Below, one piece after another: positions 48,411 through 57,880 of a stretch of DNA of 64,000 nucleotides. How positions within the stretch are numbered: the stretch's first letter is position 1; every line of letters begins with the position of its first letter. Location: positions 1,178,001 to 1,242,000 of the forward strand of contig CAWFPL010000008.1 of the NCBI GenBank assembly GCA_963817785.1. The letters run 5' to 3'. Both the position numbers and the translations under genes were made by a program. The stretch is from JAKALD01 sp963817785. Lineage in GTDB: Bacteria; Pseudomonadota; Gammaproteobacteria; Burkholderiales; SG8-39. The notes under the pieces are model-generated. The model was not told the origin of the DNA. It did no database searches and saw only the letters and a program-made list of their open reading frames with translations.

Positions 48411-48717
48411 GCATTTTTTTTACAACATCCTGCAGCATGACCTTGTCCAGAGACAGATCGGCCACCAGGCGTTTCAACTTCGCGTTCTCCTCCTCGAGCT
48501 GCTTGAGCTTCCTGGCCTGGCTTGGCTCAAGCCCGCCGTAGACCTTCTTCCAGCGATAAAACGTCTGCTCCGATATCCCCACCTTGCGAATCAGGTCCGC
48601 GACCGGCGTTCCCAGCTCCGCTTCCTTCAGCACCGCTACGATCTGCTCGACCGAAAAACGCTTCTTCTTTACGACAAGATCCCCCTTGCGTTAAGGTCAA
48701 TCTTGCCAGAAAACTCA
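48411..48717 (-). mobile_element. IS3-family (IS407-like) left-end remnant with orfA
   Basis: From an IS end near 48717 (TGAGTTTTCTGGCAAGATTG on the minus strand) runs an orfA: TPVADLIRKVGISEQTFYRW, then KVMLQDVVKK, after which it fuses into the kinase fragment. It is nearly identical to the orfA at 60498-60764. orfB and the other end are absent. Confidence 0.8.
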
Positions 48718-48773
48718 CATTCGCTTCGGACCTCGTTGCGGGGAGCCCCTCAGTCCGAAAGACGCTCTGAGCG

Positions 48774-49022
48774 CTATGCGCCGCAGCTGTACTCGGCGCG
48801 CTCGAGCCACCCCCGCACGAGCTCCCATTTCGAGGCACGACAGTGAAAGCGCAGCAATTCCGGGCGATTTGCCTCGATCCACCGAAAGAAAGAGCCCATT
48901 TCCATGTCCAGATTGGCGCCGGGTTTACGCCCGTATTGCCGCCACGCGGCCACGATGTGCGATCTAGCGGCCCTACGGGTCAGCGATGCTCGCGCTGACC
49001 CTGCTATTGCAGCGCTGGCCAT
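48774..49022 (-). CDS. Hypothetical small protein
   Basis: I do not recognise this 82-residue basic protein. A plausible conserved core is MGSFFRWIEANRPELLRF followed by ASKWELVRGWLERAEY, rich in Trp and amphipathic helices. It lies 9 bp after the 118-residue gene in the same orientation, suggesting a two-gene unit. Confidence 0.45.
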   Translation of the reverse strand: MASAAIAGSARASLTRRAARSHIVAAWRQYGRKPGANLDMEMGSFFRWIEANRPELLRFHCRASKWELVRGWLERAEYSCGA

Positions 49023-49031
49023 ACGCGCTCG

Positions 49032-49388
49032 TCAATTGCCCTCGCCGCCATCTGGGATGGTCTCGAGGTACGCCTCTAGCTCCGAGACGCCCTTGAGCAG
49101 CCTAATTTCCGATGCGTCGGCCCCATGGAATCCGACTCGCTGGGCCGGTCTGGTCAAGGCTTCCTGCAGCAGCGCTGCGGCCCTTTCGATGAGCCAGACA
49201 AGGTGCTCCCCCACTTCGTCCAGCCCTGCCGTACGTAGCTGCTCGCACGCGTCGTGCACCTGGGAGAAGGTGGAAAATTCGTCGCCGTGGCCGGACAGGC
49301 ATCGACTGACGGCGTCTTCGATGCGCTGGACGGTGGTGAGCAGTTTCGCCAGTCCATCGGCGCCCTTTGGACGTTCGCTTGTTTCCAT
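49032..49388 (-). CDS. Hypothetical all-helical protein
   Basis: This 118-residue acidic protein of long amphipathic helices (LAKLLTTVQRIEDAVSRCL, VHDACEQLRTAGLDEVGEHL, LLKGVSELEAYLETIPD) looks like a four-helix bundle, such as a phosphotransfer or chemotaxis-accessory protein. No Hpt His motif is evident, so I assign no function. It is intact, with ATG 49388. Confidence 0.5.
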   Translation of the reverse strand: METSERPKGADGLAKLLTTVQRIEDAVSRCLSGHGDEFSTFSQVHDACEQLRTAGLDEVGEHLVWLIERAAALLQEALTRPAQRVGFHGADASEIRLLKGVSELEAYLETIPDGGEGN

Positions 49389-49527
49389 GTCGTCATCAGA
49401 TACTCACAATGGCGGGTACGCAATGCAGTCACGCTCATCCTTGACATCTTTTGACCTTTGCGCGCTGTTGCGTTTTATGCGTGATTGATACCATTGATCG
49501 AGCCATGCCAGGCAACGGAGGCGCCCA

Positions 49528-49830
49528 ATGATGCTCACCCTTGTCTTGCACTTCTTGTCGGTATTCTCGGCCGTGACCGCTGCGGCCCTTTGGATGAAGA
49601 GCGCAGCAATCAGAATGCCAACGCCCCACCACACACTCGCTTTGGATCATGGCGCGAGCCACGCAAATTCCTCAGTCAGCGCTGGGGACGAAGCCTTGAC
49701 GCTTTCCGCGCTCGACGCTGAGTTTTCCAGACTCGCGCCAATTCTTCGGACTCAAAGCCGATGGAACGCCCGGGGTGCGCGCTTCGCTGCACTGGCTATT
49801 CTTCTACAAGCGCTCGGGCTCTTTCTGTAA
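49528..49830 (+). CDS. Hypothetical protein with two terminal membrane segments
   Basis: This 100-residue protein has an N-terminal hydrophobic helix (LTLVLHFLSVFSAVTAAALW), a soluble middle and a short C-terminal hydrophobic segment (ARFAALAILLQALGLFL). Topology and the RWNARGARFAALA motif look protein-like, but an overlapping minus-strand frame (49404-49634) cannot be excluded as the real gene. Confidence 0.4.
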   Translation: MMLTLVLHFLSVFSAVTAAALWMKSAAIRMPTPHHTLALDHGASHANSSVSAGDEALTLSALDAEFSRLAPILRTQSRWNARGARFAALAILLQALGLFL

Positions 49831-51085
49831 GCGCTTAGAAGCACTAGGCCCCGTCCCTGGCGCACCGGGACAGCGCCCGGTCCGACCCAGACGGGTAACA
49901 GCGACGCGGTATCACAGGCAACACCTCACGCACCACACGAACAAGTGGGAACGGCGAAGGCGTCGAGTTTTGACAAACGGAGGACGTCTACCTGCCGAAA
50001 GACACAAGAAGCCGTCTCTTTCGGTAAATGCCAAGCAGCGATCTCATCTGGCACGTGACGTATGCGGCCCGAAGGCCGCCCGAACGCGCGGACTGCCTGC
50101 ACGAATCAAAGATTTTCCGTCGGGGCCTTACCGCCCCGTCGCACCGCGCGCCCCTTGCTGGACATGCGCCGGGGCGCGTTTTTCGCCGCCCCAGAACGCT
50201 CTCGGCGCGCGTGCTTCGAGCAGTGCCTCGCGGGTCTGCGCGAATGAGCCTCCCAAGGGTCCAAGTGACCATGGTGTCGTTGCTCGCGATGAGCAACGGG
50301 CATACGCATCGCCTCTTCCGTCGCAGCACACACCGCAAGCTTGCGCTTCACGCCGCGCAGGCCTTCCATCTCGTGAGAAGGTTCACGGAAGTGGCTCGTG
50401 TAGAAGAAGCCCTTCAGGAGATTAGGAACGCGCTGCGTGAGGGGCGCTGCTCTGAGTGAGAGCCGCCTATGCACCTGCGACGAGCCACACCGCTTTCGTC
50501 CTGCAAGTTCATGCGCATTCACGTGCTCAAGGATATTTGACTTCTGCGCATCCAGACAGTGAATGCACACAGTGCGCCACGCTGAAAATCATGGCACATT
50601 GCATTGAGCAGAAAGAGTGCCAGCAGGGCGATCGTCAGCAGCACTCCTTTCCGCAGAACCGCGCGGCTCAGCCTTGACCGCGAGCACCCCTCTCGCCTCC
50701 TCTATATCGCTCATCCTCCTCTTTTGCCATCGTGAGCAGGGCAGCAAGAAAGAGACCGATCACAATTCCCAGGTCAATCCACAATAGCCACATACTCGTG
50801 GCGCTCCCGATCGGGCCGAGGCGCTAATCATTACTCCGGTCGGTACCCAAACGCAAGCTGCGGTGCACAAGCAATAGTAGGTCTGGTGCAGGGCGCAACT
50901 AGATCTAGTGCGAGCCTGCAGTGCGCGAGCTCGATGCTCACCGCAGCTTCCTATGCATTTGTGGCGCTGCGGGCGTCAAGTCAGATTTCTGCTGGAAATT
51001 CACGAGCGGGGCGCGCTCGTCGCGGCGGGCGCGGTGCGGCACCGGGCTTGGGAGCACGTCATCCCGTTTGCGTATTCCGAGGCAA
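49831..51085. other. 1.25-kb stretch without supportable genes
   Basis: There are many short overlapping open frames on both strands with no domain or ribosome-binding site I trust. Small structures present are the hairpin GTTGCTC/GAGCAAC (50279-50297) and the 12-bp palindrome ACTAGATCTAGT (about 50898-50909). It looks like decayed island DNA. Confidence 0.5.
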
Positions 51086-51086
51086 G

Positions 51087-51210
51087 TTGAACGGCATTTC
51101 CGACGGATCGTGAACGACGATCCGACGATGTTGAACGCGATTTCCGGAGGATGTTGAACGATTTGCCGGGCATGTCGGAAATGGCGTTCAAGATGTCGGA
51201 ACGCCGTTGG
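51087..51210. repeat. Left-end terminal repeats of IS21-family copy 1
   Basis: Degenerate repeats of the form TTGAACG-x-GATTTCCG-x-x-GGAT recur through this stretch, about 100 bp before an istA start. They match the multiple transposase-binding repeats of IS21 ends. Confidence 0.6.
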
Positions 51211-51306
51211 AGGTGCCCGGCGAACCCTCCGCCATAGGAGGTGGCGCGGGGCGTGGTGATTCGATGAACCGGCTGTCACGCTGGCTCCTTTTTGAAGGAG
51301 ACGCAC

Positions 51307-52047
51307 GTGCCAGCCCAGCGGATTGCCATGCGACGTATTCGAGAAGTTCTGCGGCTCAAGCACGAATGTGACCTGTCATTTGGGCAGATTGCGCGGGTGC
51401 TGCACGTTTCCAAGGGCACGGTCAGCAATTACCTGAGCGTGGCCGAGGCCGCCGGCGTCACGCACAGCGTGGCCAGCGGATTGGACGACAGCGCGCTGAT
51501 TGCGCGGCTGTATCCGCAGCGCTACGTGTACCGGCAGTTTGCGGTGCCAGACTTTGCCCAGATGCACCGCGAACTCAAGCGCAAGGGCGTGACGCTGCAG
51601 CTGCTCTGGGAGGAATACCGGGAATCTGCCCAGGGCGTGCCCTACAGCCGCTCGCGTTTTTGTGAACGCTACCTGGCATTTGTTGGCACGCTACGTCGCT
51701 CGATGCGCCAGACGCACGTGGCGGGCGAGAAGCTGTTCGTCGACTACGCCGGCCCCACGGTGCCGATTTATGGCGAGCAAACCGGCGAGGTTGCGCGGGC
51801 GCATATCTTCGTGGCCGTCTGGGGCGCATCCAACTACACCTACGTGGAGGCGACGGCGGCCGAGACGCAGGTCGATTGGATCCGCGCCCACGTCAACGCA
51901 CTTAGCTTCTTCGGTGGCGTGCCCGCGTTGCTGGTTCCCGATCAGCCGCGGGCACTGGTCACCAAGTCGGAGCGCTACGAGCCCGAGTCCAACCGCACCT
52001 ACGAGGCGCTGGCCGAGCATTACGGCTGTGCAATCCTTCCGGCTGCG
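51307..52047 (+). pseudogene. istA: IS21-family istA, 3'-truncated (copy 1)
   Basis: About 247 residues of IstA: HTH LSFGQIARVLHVSKGTVSNYL, then catalytic-core start GEKLFVDYAGPTVPIYG and ALLVPDQPRALVTK. After CAILPA the sequence runs into the terminal repeats of a second IS21 element and stops. The expected PRDKAKVE continuation is lost. GTG 51307 has AAGGAG upstream. Confidence 0.85.
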
Positions 52048-52220
52048 TATTTCAGCCCATCGTAGACGGTCATTTCAGAGGATCGTAGACGGCAATTCAG
52101 GCTGATCGTAGACGCCGTTTCAGACTGATCGTGGACGGCGTTTCAAGCTGATCGTGGACGATCGCGGGGCGCGCGAGTGACCTGACTGTCAGGCATGCTG
52201 GCCGATTTTTTCGGACGGTC

Positions 52221-53774
52221 ATGCCCACACCCAGGATCACGATGCGCCAGATTCGACAGACCCTTCGCCTGCACCTCGAAGCAGGCCTGAGCTACGCCCA
52301 AGTGGCCCGCGCCATCCCGATGGCCAAGGCCACGGTGGGCAAGATCGTGCTGCTCGCGCGCGCCGCTGGCGTGGACTGGGCGCTGGCCCAGACGCTCTCG
52401 GACGAGGAGCTCGAGCACCGGCTCTACCGAGCGCCGGTCGCGCGCTCCAGCCACCAGCTCGAGCCCGACTACGCCCTCATCCACCAGGAGCTCAAGCGCC
52501 CCGGGGTGACGCTGCAGCTGCTCTGGGAGGAGTACCAGCGCGCGCACGCCCAGGCGGGCGAATCGGCCTACAAGTACACGAGCTTCTGCGTGAAGTATCG
52601 CGCCTGGGCGGCGCGCCTGAAGCGCTCGATGCGCCAGACCCACCCCGCCGGCGAGCGGTTGTTCGTCGACTACGCTGGCCAGACGCTTCCGATCATCGAC
52701 GCCGACACCGGCGAGATCCGGCCCGCGCAGGTGTTCGTCGCGGTGCTGGGGGCGTCGAACTTCACCTACGCGTGTGCCACCGCCACGCAGACGGCGGCCG
52801 ACTGGATCGGGGCACTGATTGCGGCGCTGGAGTTCATCGGCGGCGTGACGCGGCTGATCGTGCCCGACCAGACGCGCGCGCTCATTGCGCACCCCGACCG
52901 CTACGAGCCGACCTCGAGCCGGCTGGTCGAGGAGTTCTGCGCCCACTACGCGACGGTCGTGCTTCCGGCGCGGCCCGCGCATCCCCGCGACAAGCCCAAG
53001 GTCGAGGTGGGCGTGCAAGTGGTCGAGCGCTGGATCCTCGCGCGCCTGCGCCACCGGCGCCTGTTCAGCCTGGCCGAGGCGAACGCGGCGATCGCCGAGC
53101 TGCTCGTGCAGTTGAACGCGCGGCCCTTCAAGAAGCTGCCCGGGACTCGGCGAAGCGCCTTCGAGGCGCTGGATCGTGCGGCGCTCAAGCCGCTGCCGGC
53201 CACGCGCATGGTGATCGCGCGCTTCGTGCGCGCACGCGTGAACATCGACTACCACTTCGAGGTCGATCGGCACTTCTACAGCGTGCCGCATCGGCTGGTG
53301 CACGCCCAGCTCGAGGTGCGCGTGACCGACACCACGGTCGAGGCGTTCCTCGGCCAGAGCCGCGTGGCCTGCCACGTCTATAGCCGCCTGCAGGGCAGGC
53401 ACACGACGCTGCCCGAGCACATGCCGGCCTCGCACCGCGCGCACCTGGAGTGGACCCCGGCCAAGCTCATTGCCTGGGGCGAGCGCATCGGCGCGCAGTG
53501 CGCGGCGCTCGTGCGCTGGCAGCTGGAGCACCGCCCGCATCCTGAGCAGGGCTACCGTGCGTGCCTGGGCCTCAAGCGCCTGGTGCGCCAGCTCGGCCCC
53601 GAACGGCTGGAAGCCGCCTGCGCGCGAGCACTGGCGATCGGCTCGCCCACCTACCGCAGCGTCGCCTCGATCCTGGCCGCCGGCCTGGATCGACAGAGCG
53701 CCAGCGCCGAGGCCCCCGCCCAGAAGACCCTGCCGCTGCACGAGAACGTGCGCGGCCCCGAGTATTACCACTGA
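52221..53774 (+). CDS. istA: IS21-family transposase IstA
   Basis: This 517-residue integrase-like transposase has an N-terminal HTH (LSYAQVARAIPMAKATVGKI) and a DDE core with GERLFVDYAGQTLPIID, LIVPDQTRALIAH and HPRDKPKVEVGVQVVERWIL carrying the catalytic Glu. The C-terminal beta domain has VDRHFYSVPHRLV. The frame is intact and followed 19 bp later by istB. A long minus-strand open frame is its shadow. Confidence 0.93.
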   Translation: MPTPRITMRQIRQTLRLHLEAGLSYAQVARAIPMAKATVGKIVLLARAAGVDWALAQTLSDEELEHRLYRAPVARSSHQLEPDYALIHQELKRPGVTLQLLWEEYQRAHAQAGESAYKYTSFCVKYRAWAARLKRSMRQTHPAGERLFVDYAGQTLPIIDADTGEIRPAQVFVAVLGASNFTYACATATQTAADWIGALIAALEFIGGVTRLIVPDQTRALIAHPDRYEPTSSRLVEEFCAHYATVVLPARPAHPRDKPKVEVGVQVVERWILARLRHRRLFSLAEANAAIAELLVQLNARPFKKLPGTRRSAFEALDRAALKPLPATRMVIARFVRARVNIDYHFEVDRHFYSVPHRLVHAQLEVRVTDTTVEAFLGQSRVACHVYSRLQGRHTTLPEHMPASHRAHLEWTPAKLIAWGERIGAQCAALVRWQLEHRPHPEQGYRACLGLKRLVRQLGPERLEAACARALAIGSPTYRSVASILAAGLDRQSASAEAPAQKTLPLHENVRGPEYYH

Positions 53775-53793
53775 CCCACGAAGGAGGCCTACC

Positions 53794-54534
53794 TTGCTTA
53801 ACGAACACACCTTGGAACAACTTCGCAGTCTGCGCCTGGACGGCATCGTGCACGCGCTCGAGGACCCGGCGAGCACGAGCGCAGCCGCGGCGCTGCCGTT
53901 CGAGGAACGCCTGGCACTCCTCGTGCAGCGCGAGCTCGACTGGCGCGACGCCAAGCGCCTCACCAGACTTCTGAAGGCTGCGCGCCTGAAGGTCTCGAGC
54001 GCTTGCATCGAGGACATCGACTGGCGAGTCTCACGCGGCCTGGATCGGGCGCTGATCAGCGCGCTCGCCGGCGGCGACTGGCTGCGCCACGGGCGCAACG
54101 TCCTGATCACCGGTGCCACCGGTACGGGCAAGACTTGGTTGGCGTGCGCGCTCGCTCAGCAGGCAGCCCGCCTGGGCTTCACCGTGCTTTACGCTCGCGC
54201 CCCGCGGCTGCTCGAGGAGTTGCGCGTCGCCCACGGCGACGGCAGCTTCGGCCGGCGCCTGGCGCAGCTCGCCCGCATCGACCTGCTCGCGCTGGACGAC
54301 TTCGCTATCGCCCCGATCGGCCCGGGCGAGCGCAACGACCTGCTCGAGCTCCTCGACGATCGCGTCGGCTCGCGCTCGTCGCTCATCACGAGCCAGTTGC
54401 CCGTCAATTCCTGGCACGCCTGGCTCGACGACCCGACGCTGGCCGACGCCATCCTCGATCGCATCGTGCACGCCGCGCACCGCATCGCATTGAAGGGCAA
54501 CAAGTCGATGCGCGAACACGAGGGCAAAGCATGA
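53794..54534 (+). CDS. istB: IS21 helper ATPase IstB
   Basis: This 246-residue AAA+ ATPase (DnaC-like) activates IstA and selects target DNA. It has Walker A GATGTGKTW, Walker B LLALDDFAIAP and sensor region SLITSQLPVNSWHAWL. It starts at a TTG preceded by AAGGAGG, the usual istB arrangement. Confidence 0.93.
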   Translation: MLNEHTLEQLRSLRLDGIVHALEDPASTSAAAALPFEERLALLVQRELDWRDAKRLTRLLKAARLKVSSACIEDIDWRVSRGLDRALISALAGGDWLRHGRNVLITGATGTGKTWLACALAQQAARLGFTVLYARAPRLLEELRVAHGDGSFGRRLAQLARIDLLALDDFAIAPIGPGERNDLLELLDDRVGSRSSLITSQLPVNSWHAWLDDPTLADAILDRIVHAAHRIALKGNKSMREHEGKA

Positions 54535-54825
54535 GCGCTTCGCGCAATCCGGCGAGCACCAACGTCATGCTCCTCCACACGGCTTGCCCACCGCGGCGTT
54601 CGTGCGTCGCAGGCGCCGCCCGCCGCCGTGGACAAGCCTGCGCCCCGTGACACGAGCACCGAACCGCCTTCGGCGCATCGGCACCGAGCTGCGTTTCAAC
54701 CTGATCGTGGACGATTACGATAAGATAAACCCCGTCACTCCCGCGGCCCGTTGATCGTCCACGATCACGATGAAACACCGTCCGCGATCACGCTGAAATC
54801 AGCGTCCGCGATCGCTGAAATCCGC

Positions 54826-55282
54826 ATTCCGGCGCGTCCAGGTGTTAACGGGGGGCGAAATCCGCGTGTTTCCGGGGTTTGACGCGCAGCGCCCCTAAAA
54901 TCCTTCGCCGGGTAGGTTCGATGAATTTCTGATCGTGCGCTTACCCGCGCAGGGATATCCACGGCGGCGCGCGGGCGGCGCTCAAGGCGCACGCGAACGC
55001 GTGCCGCGGTGGATATCCCGGCAGCGCGCCGCCCGTTGCCCGATTTGCCCGGTGAGATGAGTTCGACGCCGCGCGGGCGGCGCAATGCTCTGAGGTGTTG
55101 TGCCTTGGGCCTCGAGGCTGTGATGAGCGGCTCGCTCGGTCGGCTGGGCCGATAGGCCAAGGCCGCGGGCTCGCGCTATTCTTGAGCGCAGACGCCGCAG
55201 AAACGAAGGCCCGGGCCAGTTCCTGGAAGAACCCCGGGCCTTCTACACGGGCGGCGCACGCGAAGCGCGCGCGTCGTCTGCA
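54826..55282. other. Gap with two inverted repeats
   Basis: No gene is supported. GGGATATCCACGGCGGC and GCCGCGGTGGATATCCC (about 54954-55020) form a 17-bp imperfect palindrome around a 30-40-nt GC-rich loop. GAAGGCCCGGG/CCCGGGCCTTC (55205-55243) forms a second 11-bp stem, possibly a leader structure of the next remnant. Confidence 0.5.
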
Positions 55283-55625
55283 TTGCCTTTATGCCCGCAA
55301 TGCACGGCGTTGTCCAGTCCCCCGTGGAACGCGTGCATGGCGGCGGTGCCCGAAGCGTCTCATCGGCTGTACAACTGCCGGCGTTGCGGCGAGCAGGTGC
55401 AGGTGTGCCGGGGCTGTGACCGGGGCAACATTTACTGCGCCGGGGGGTGCGCGGGGCTTAGCCGGCGCGAGTCGCTGCGCCGGCCGGCGCTACCAGTTGA
55501 GCTTTCGCGGGGCGTGCCGTCACGCGGCGCGCTAGCGGGCCTGGCGCCGCCGCCATGCACATAAAGTGACGCATCACGGTTCCCGTCGTAGCGCCTTGGC
55601 TGCCACAGTGCTGGCTTCTTCGCTT
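55283..55625 (+). pseudogene. Zinc-ribbon protein associated with IS21-like elements, frameshifted
   Basis: YNCRRCGEQVQVCRGCDRG, then IYCAGGCAGLSRRESLRR, gives three Cys pairs. After a frameshift near 55480 the family's C-terminus resumes (RRYQLSFRGACRHAAR), an in-frame TAG intervenes, then RAWRRRHAHKVTHHGS. This matches the small Cys-rich ORF often found just upstream of one istA subgroup, as here. Confidence 0.65.
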
Positions 55626-55769
55626 CAGGGCACAAGGCGGCTACAGGATGGTCAAAGCCCACCGGTTGGAGCGCGCGGTGAGCCGCGCTGCAGTTTCTGT
55701 GCTCGGGCGCTCTCGGCCTTTGCACGGTTGGGGCCGTTGCGCGGCGGACCGTGAAGAAGGCCGTGCGCG

Positions 55770-56126
55770 ATGATCTCGCGCGCCCTCGAAGCCGAGATCG
55801 TGCGCCTGCACCACAGCGAGCACTGGCCCGTGGGCACGATTGCCCGGCAGCTTCGCGTGCACCACGGCACCGTGCGCCGCGTGCTCTTGCAGGCCGGCGT
55901 GGCGGTGGTGCCAAAGATCCTGCGCCATTCGATCGTCGAGCCGTACTTGGCCTTCATCACCGAGACGCTCGCCAAGTACCCGACGCTGCGCGCCTCGCGC
56001 CTGTACGCGATGGTGCGCAGCCGCGGCTATCCGGGCGCCGCGGATCACTTCCGCGCGATCGTGGCACGGCTGCGCCCGCGGCCGGCGGCCGAAGCGTACC
56101 TGCGGTTACGCACCTTGCCGGGTGAG
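55770..56126 (+). pseudogene. istA: IS21-family istA N-terminal fragment (copy 3)
   Basis: This 119-residue fragment has HTH LHHSEHWPVGTIARQLRVHHGTVRRVL and LAKYPTLRASRLYAMVRSRG (split: WPVGTIARQLRVHHGTVRRV), ending RTLPGE followed at once by TAA. Intact relatives continue PGEQAQVDW into the catalytic core. The cut is exactly at the PGE codon. Confidence 0.82.
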
Positions 56127-56155
56127 TAATGGAAAGCTTTCCATTATTCACCCGG
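56118..56155. repeat. 38-bp palindrome joining two truncated istA genes
   Basis: The central TAATGGAAAGCTTTCCATTA (56127-56146) is a perfect 20-bp palindrome. It is extended outward by CCGGGTGAG on one side and TTCACCCGG on the other (one mismatch) because each istA ends in Pro-Gly-Glu codons. Confidence 0.9.
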
Positions 56156-56578
56156 GGCAAAGTAAAGGGGCACCGTCGCCTCGGGCGGCAGCGCGGCCCG
56201 GATCGCCGAGAGCATGCGGCGCACCGCCGAGTAGCTGCCCGCGTAGCCATGCTCGCGTCGCAGCGCGGCGTGAATGGCCACGCCGGCAACGCCCTGCTCG
56301 AACCAGCGCTGGACCATCGCCCGATGGGGCTCGAGGCTCGAAATCGTGGAACACGCGCGCTTGCGCACCCCGAGCGCGGCCGCGATCTCGGCGTCCTCGG
56401 GCAACGGTGCTGCCGCATCGAGCCAGCCGCGCTCGGCGGCCAGCTCGCGCAGTTCCGCCGCCTTGGGCCGGCCCATCAACCGCGAGCGCTTGATGTCGCG
56501 GTCGGAATCACCCTGGCGCAGCCGCACCAGGACCTGCCTGTACTGAAACATCTCGAATCTCCTGCGGCTCACCGCCAT
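56147..56578 (-). pseudogene. istA: IS21-family istA N-terminal fragment (copy 4, convergent)
   Basis: This 144-residue fragment has MFQYRQVLVRLRQGDSDRDI, then a HTH-like DAEIAAALGVRKRACSTI and QGVAGVAIHAALRREHGYAG. It ends FAPGE followed by TAA, the same conserved PGE codon at which copy 3 is cut. It differs in sequence from copy 3, so it belongs to a different IS21 subgroup. Its terminal repeats lie upstream at 56.65-56.75 kb. Confidence 0.8.
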
Positions 56579-56647
56579 GGCCTCCGGGCAAAAAGCCCTC
56601 AGGGTAGCCCTGCCGCGTCAATCCGAGACGCCCGTCTACTTCCTCAG

Positions 56648-56745
56648 ACTGGCTCCAATATGCCGATCATCGGCTGGCTCCATTACGCCGATCCTCAGCT
56701 GGCTCCTTTATGCCGATCACGAAGTGGCTCCAATATGCCGGTCGG
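56648..56745. repeat. Four tandem about 24-bp repeats (IS21 end)
   Basis: TGGCTCC-(A/T)(A/T)TA(T/C)GCCG(A/G)TC occurs four times with about 24-25-bp spacing. Position upstream of an istA fragment identifies it as an IS21 terminal array rather than a CRISPR. Confidence 0.75.
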
Positions 56746-57502
56746 TGACACCGCAGTCATAGCCCGAGCTGCCGTCCGAGAAGAAGCGAAACCCGATGGC
56801 GTAAAGCGACTCCGCCAAAGCCTTCAATGTGGCTTCGACAACGGCAGATGTATCCAGGGTGTGGGCACCCCGACTTCTGGGTCCGCAGGTGCGCCCACGT
56901 GGACATCACCACTTCCACAGCCGGATGATCTGATCGTTCGATTGCAGCACCGAATTGCTCCTTACGATTTGGTCACTCGGCATGAGTTGCTCGCTCGCAT
57001 CTCAATACCTCAAGAAATCGCCGATAAGTGAACCAATTCATCTTCTGACAGGCCTTCACAGATTTGACATGTTTCTACGTGCTTACCCCGGGGCTCGCGA
57101 GGCGCGCAGCCAATGCGCTCTCTACAAGAGCGTCGGAAGTTGTGCGGCACTCGCCCTCGTGCCGTTGGGGCTGAGAATGCCCTGAGGAGGAGCACACGCC
57201 GTCCCCCGGCTCAGAAGCGCAATGAACCGCGGCGGTCATCTGCCGCTGAAGTGTCAGGACTCAATGTGTTACGGTAGCGTGCATGCGACGCAGACGATAC
57301 ATGCGACCGACACGGCGGCGCGAATGGCGCACAGTCCGGGAGAGTGCTCGTGCGGCCTGCGCATAGCGGCGCAGGATGTCCCGACGGTCCGAATTCCGCC
57401 GGCGCGTTCGCCGCAATGCGGGACGTTCGCAGCCGCGCCGTCCGAATCACGTTCCTGCTTCGCGCCATCGTTCCTGGTCATATCCCGGCGCAATGGCCTC
57501 TC
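56746..57502. other. Gap without recognised genes
   Basis: About 750 bp with overlapping short frames only. No RNA gene or IS fragment was recognised. Confidence 0.45.
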
Positions 57503-57880
57503 TTACGGTGGCAAGTACACCACGAGACTCCTTAGGGTTCCTATTTGCAGTTGGATGTCCAAGAAGTAGAACTGCAGAAACGCAGCGACCAAGAACCCGA
57601 GTAGCAACCCCTCTCGCACAATTCTTCTGCGTCTGGAGGCCCGCGTCGCCTCAGGATCATCGGCGGCAACGTCGCGCAGGAAGGCGTGAATATCTTCACG
57701 CGAGCGCAGCGGCCTGCCTGCTTCGCTTTCAAGCCACCGAAGGAGGCTCTCACTAGACTCCGTACCGCGGCCGGTGCTGGGATCGCGAGTGAGGCGAGGT
57801 GTCCCCCGCCTTAGCCCGAGCTCCTTGAGCCACCGGGCGACCCCCTCGTAAGGATCCTCGTCTTGCTCGCTCACAGACAC
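57503..57880 (-). CDS. Hypothetical tail-anchored protein
   Basis: This 125-residue protein is soluble, acidic to basic in residues 1-85 (RWLKELGLRRGTPRLTRD, SLLRWLESEAGRPLRSREDI), with a C-terminal membrane helix (GLLLGFLVAAFLQFYFLDIQ). I do not recognise a family. Codon use and a clean start support a real gene. It may be a membrane-tethered regulator. Confidence 0.55.
   Translation of the reverse strand: MSVSEQDEDPYEGVARWLKELGLRRGTPRLTRDPSTGRGTESSESLLRWLESEAGRPLRSREDIHAFLRDVAADDPEATRASRRRRIVREGLLLGFLVAAFLQFYFLDIQLQIGTLRSLVVYLPP

Larger units (their letters stand above)
52059..54825. mobile_element. IS21-family insertion sequence (copy 2), apparently complete
   Basis: The left end carries five ATCGT(A/G)GACG units at 52059, 52082, 52104, 52128 and 52151 (22-24-bp period). 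The right end carries inverted copies between about 54751 and 54810. It encodes intact istA and istB and inserted into istA of copy 1, whose remainder is missing on the right, so a deletion accompanied or followed insertion. Confidence 0.82.

Noticed and set aside
50028..50459. 143-codon plus-strand ORF
   Set aside because: It overlaps several frames of similar length on both strands and has no domain. A C-terminal helical part looked plausible but could not be supported.
52143..54131. 662-codon minus-strand open frame across istA/istB
   Set aside because: It covers two real genes on the other strand and has no recognisable motif.
56648..56745. CRISPR array
   Set aside because: There are four degenerate repeats with no real spacers, positioned at the end of an IS21 istA fragment and typical of IS21 transposase-binding sites.
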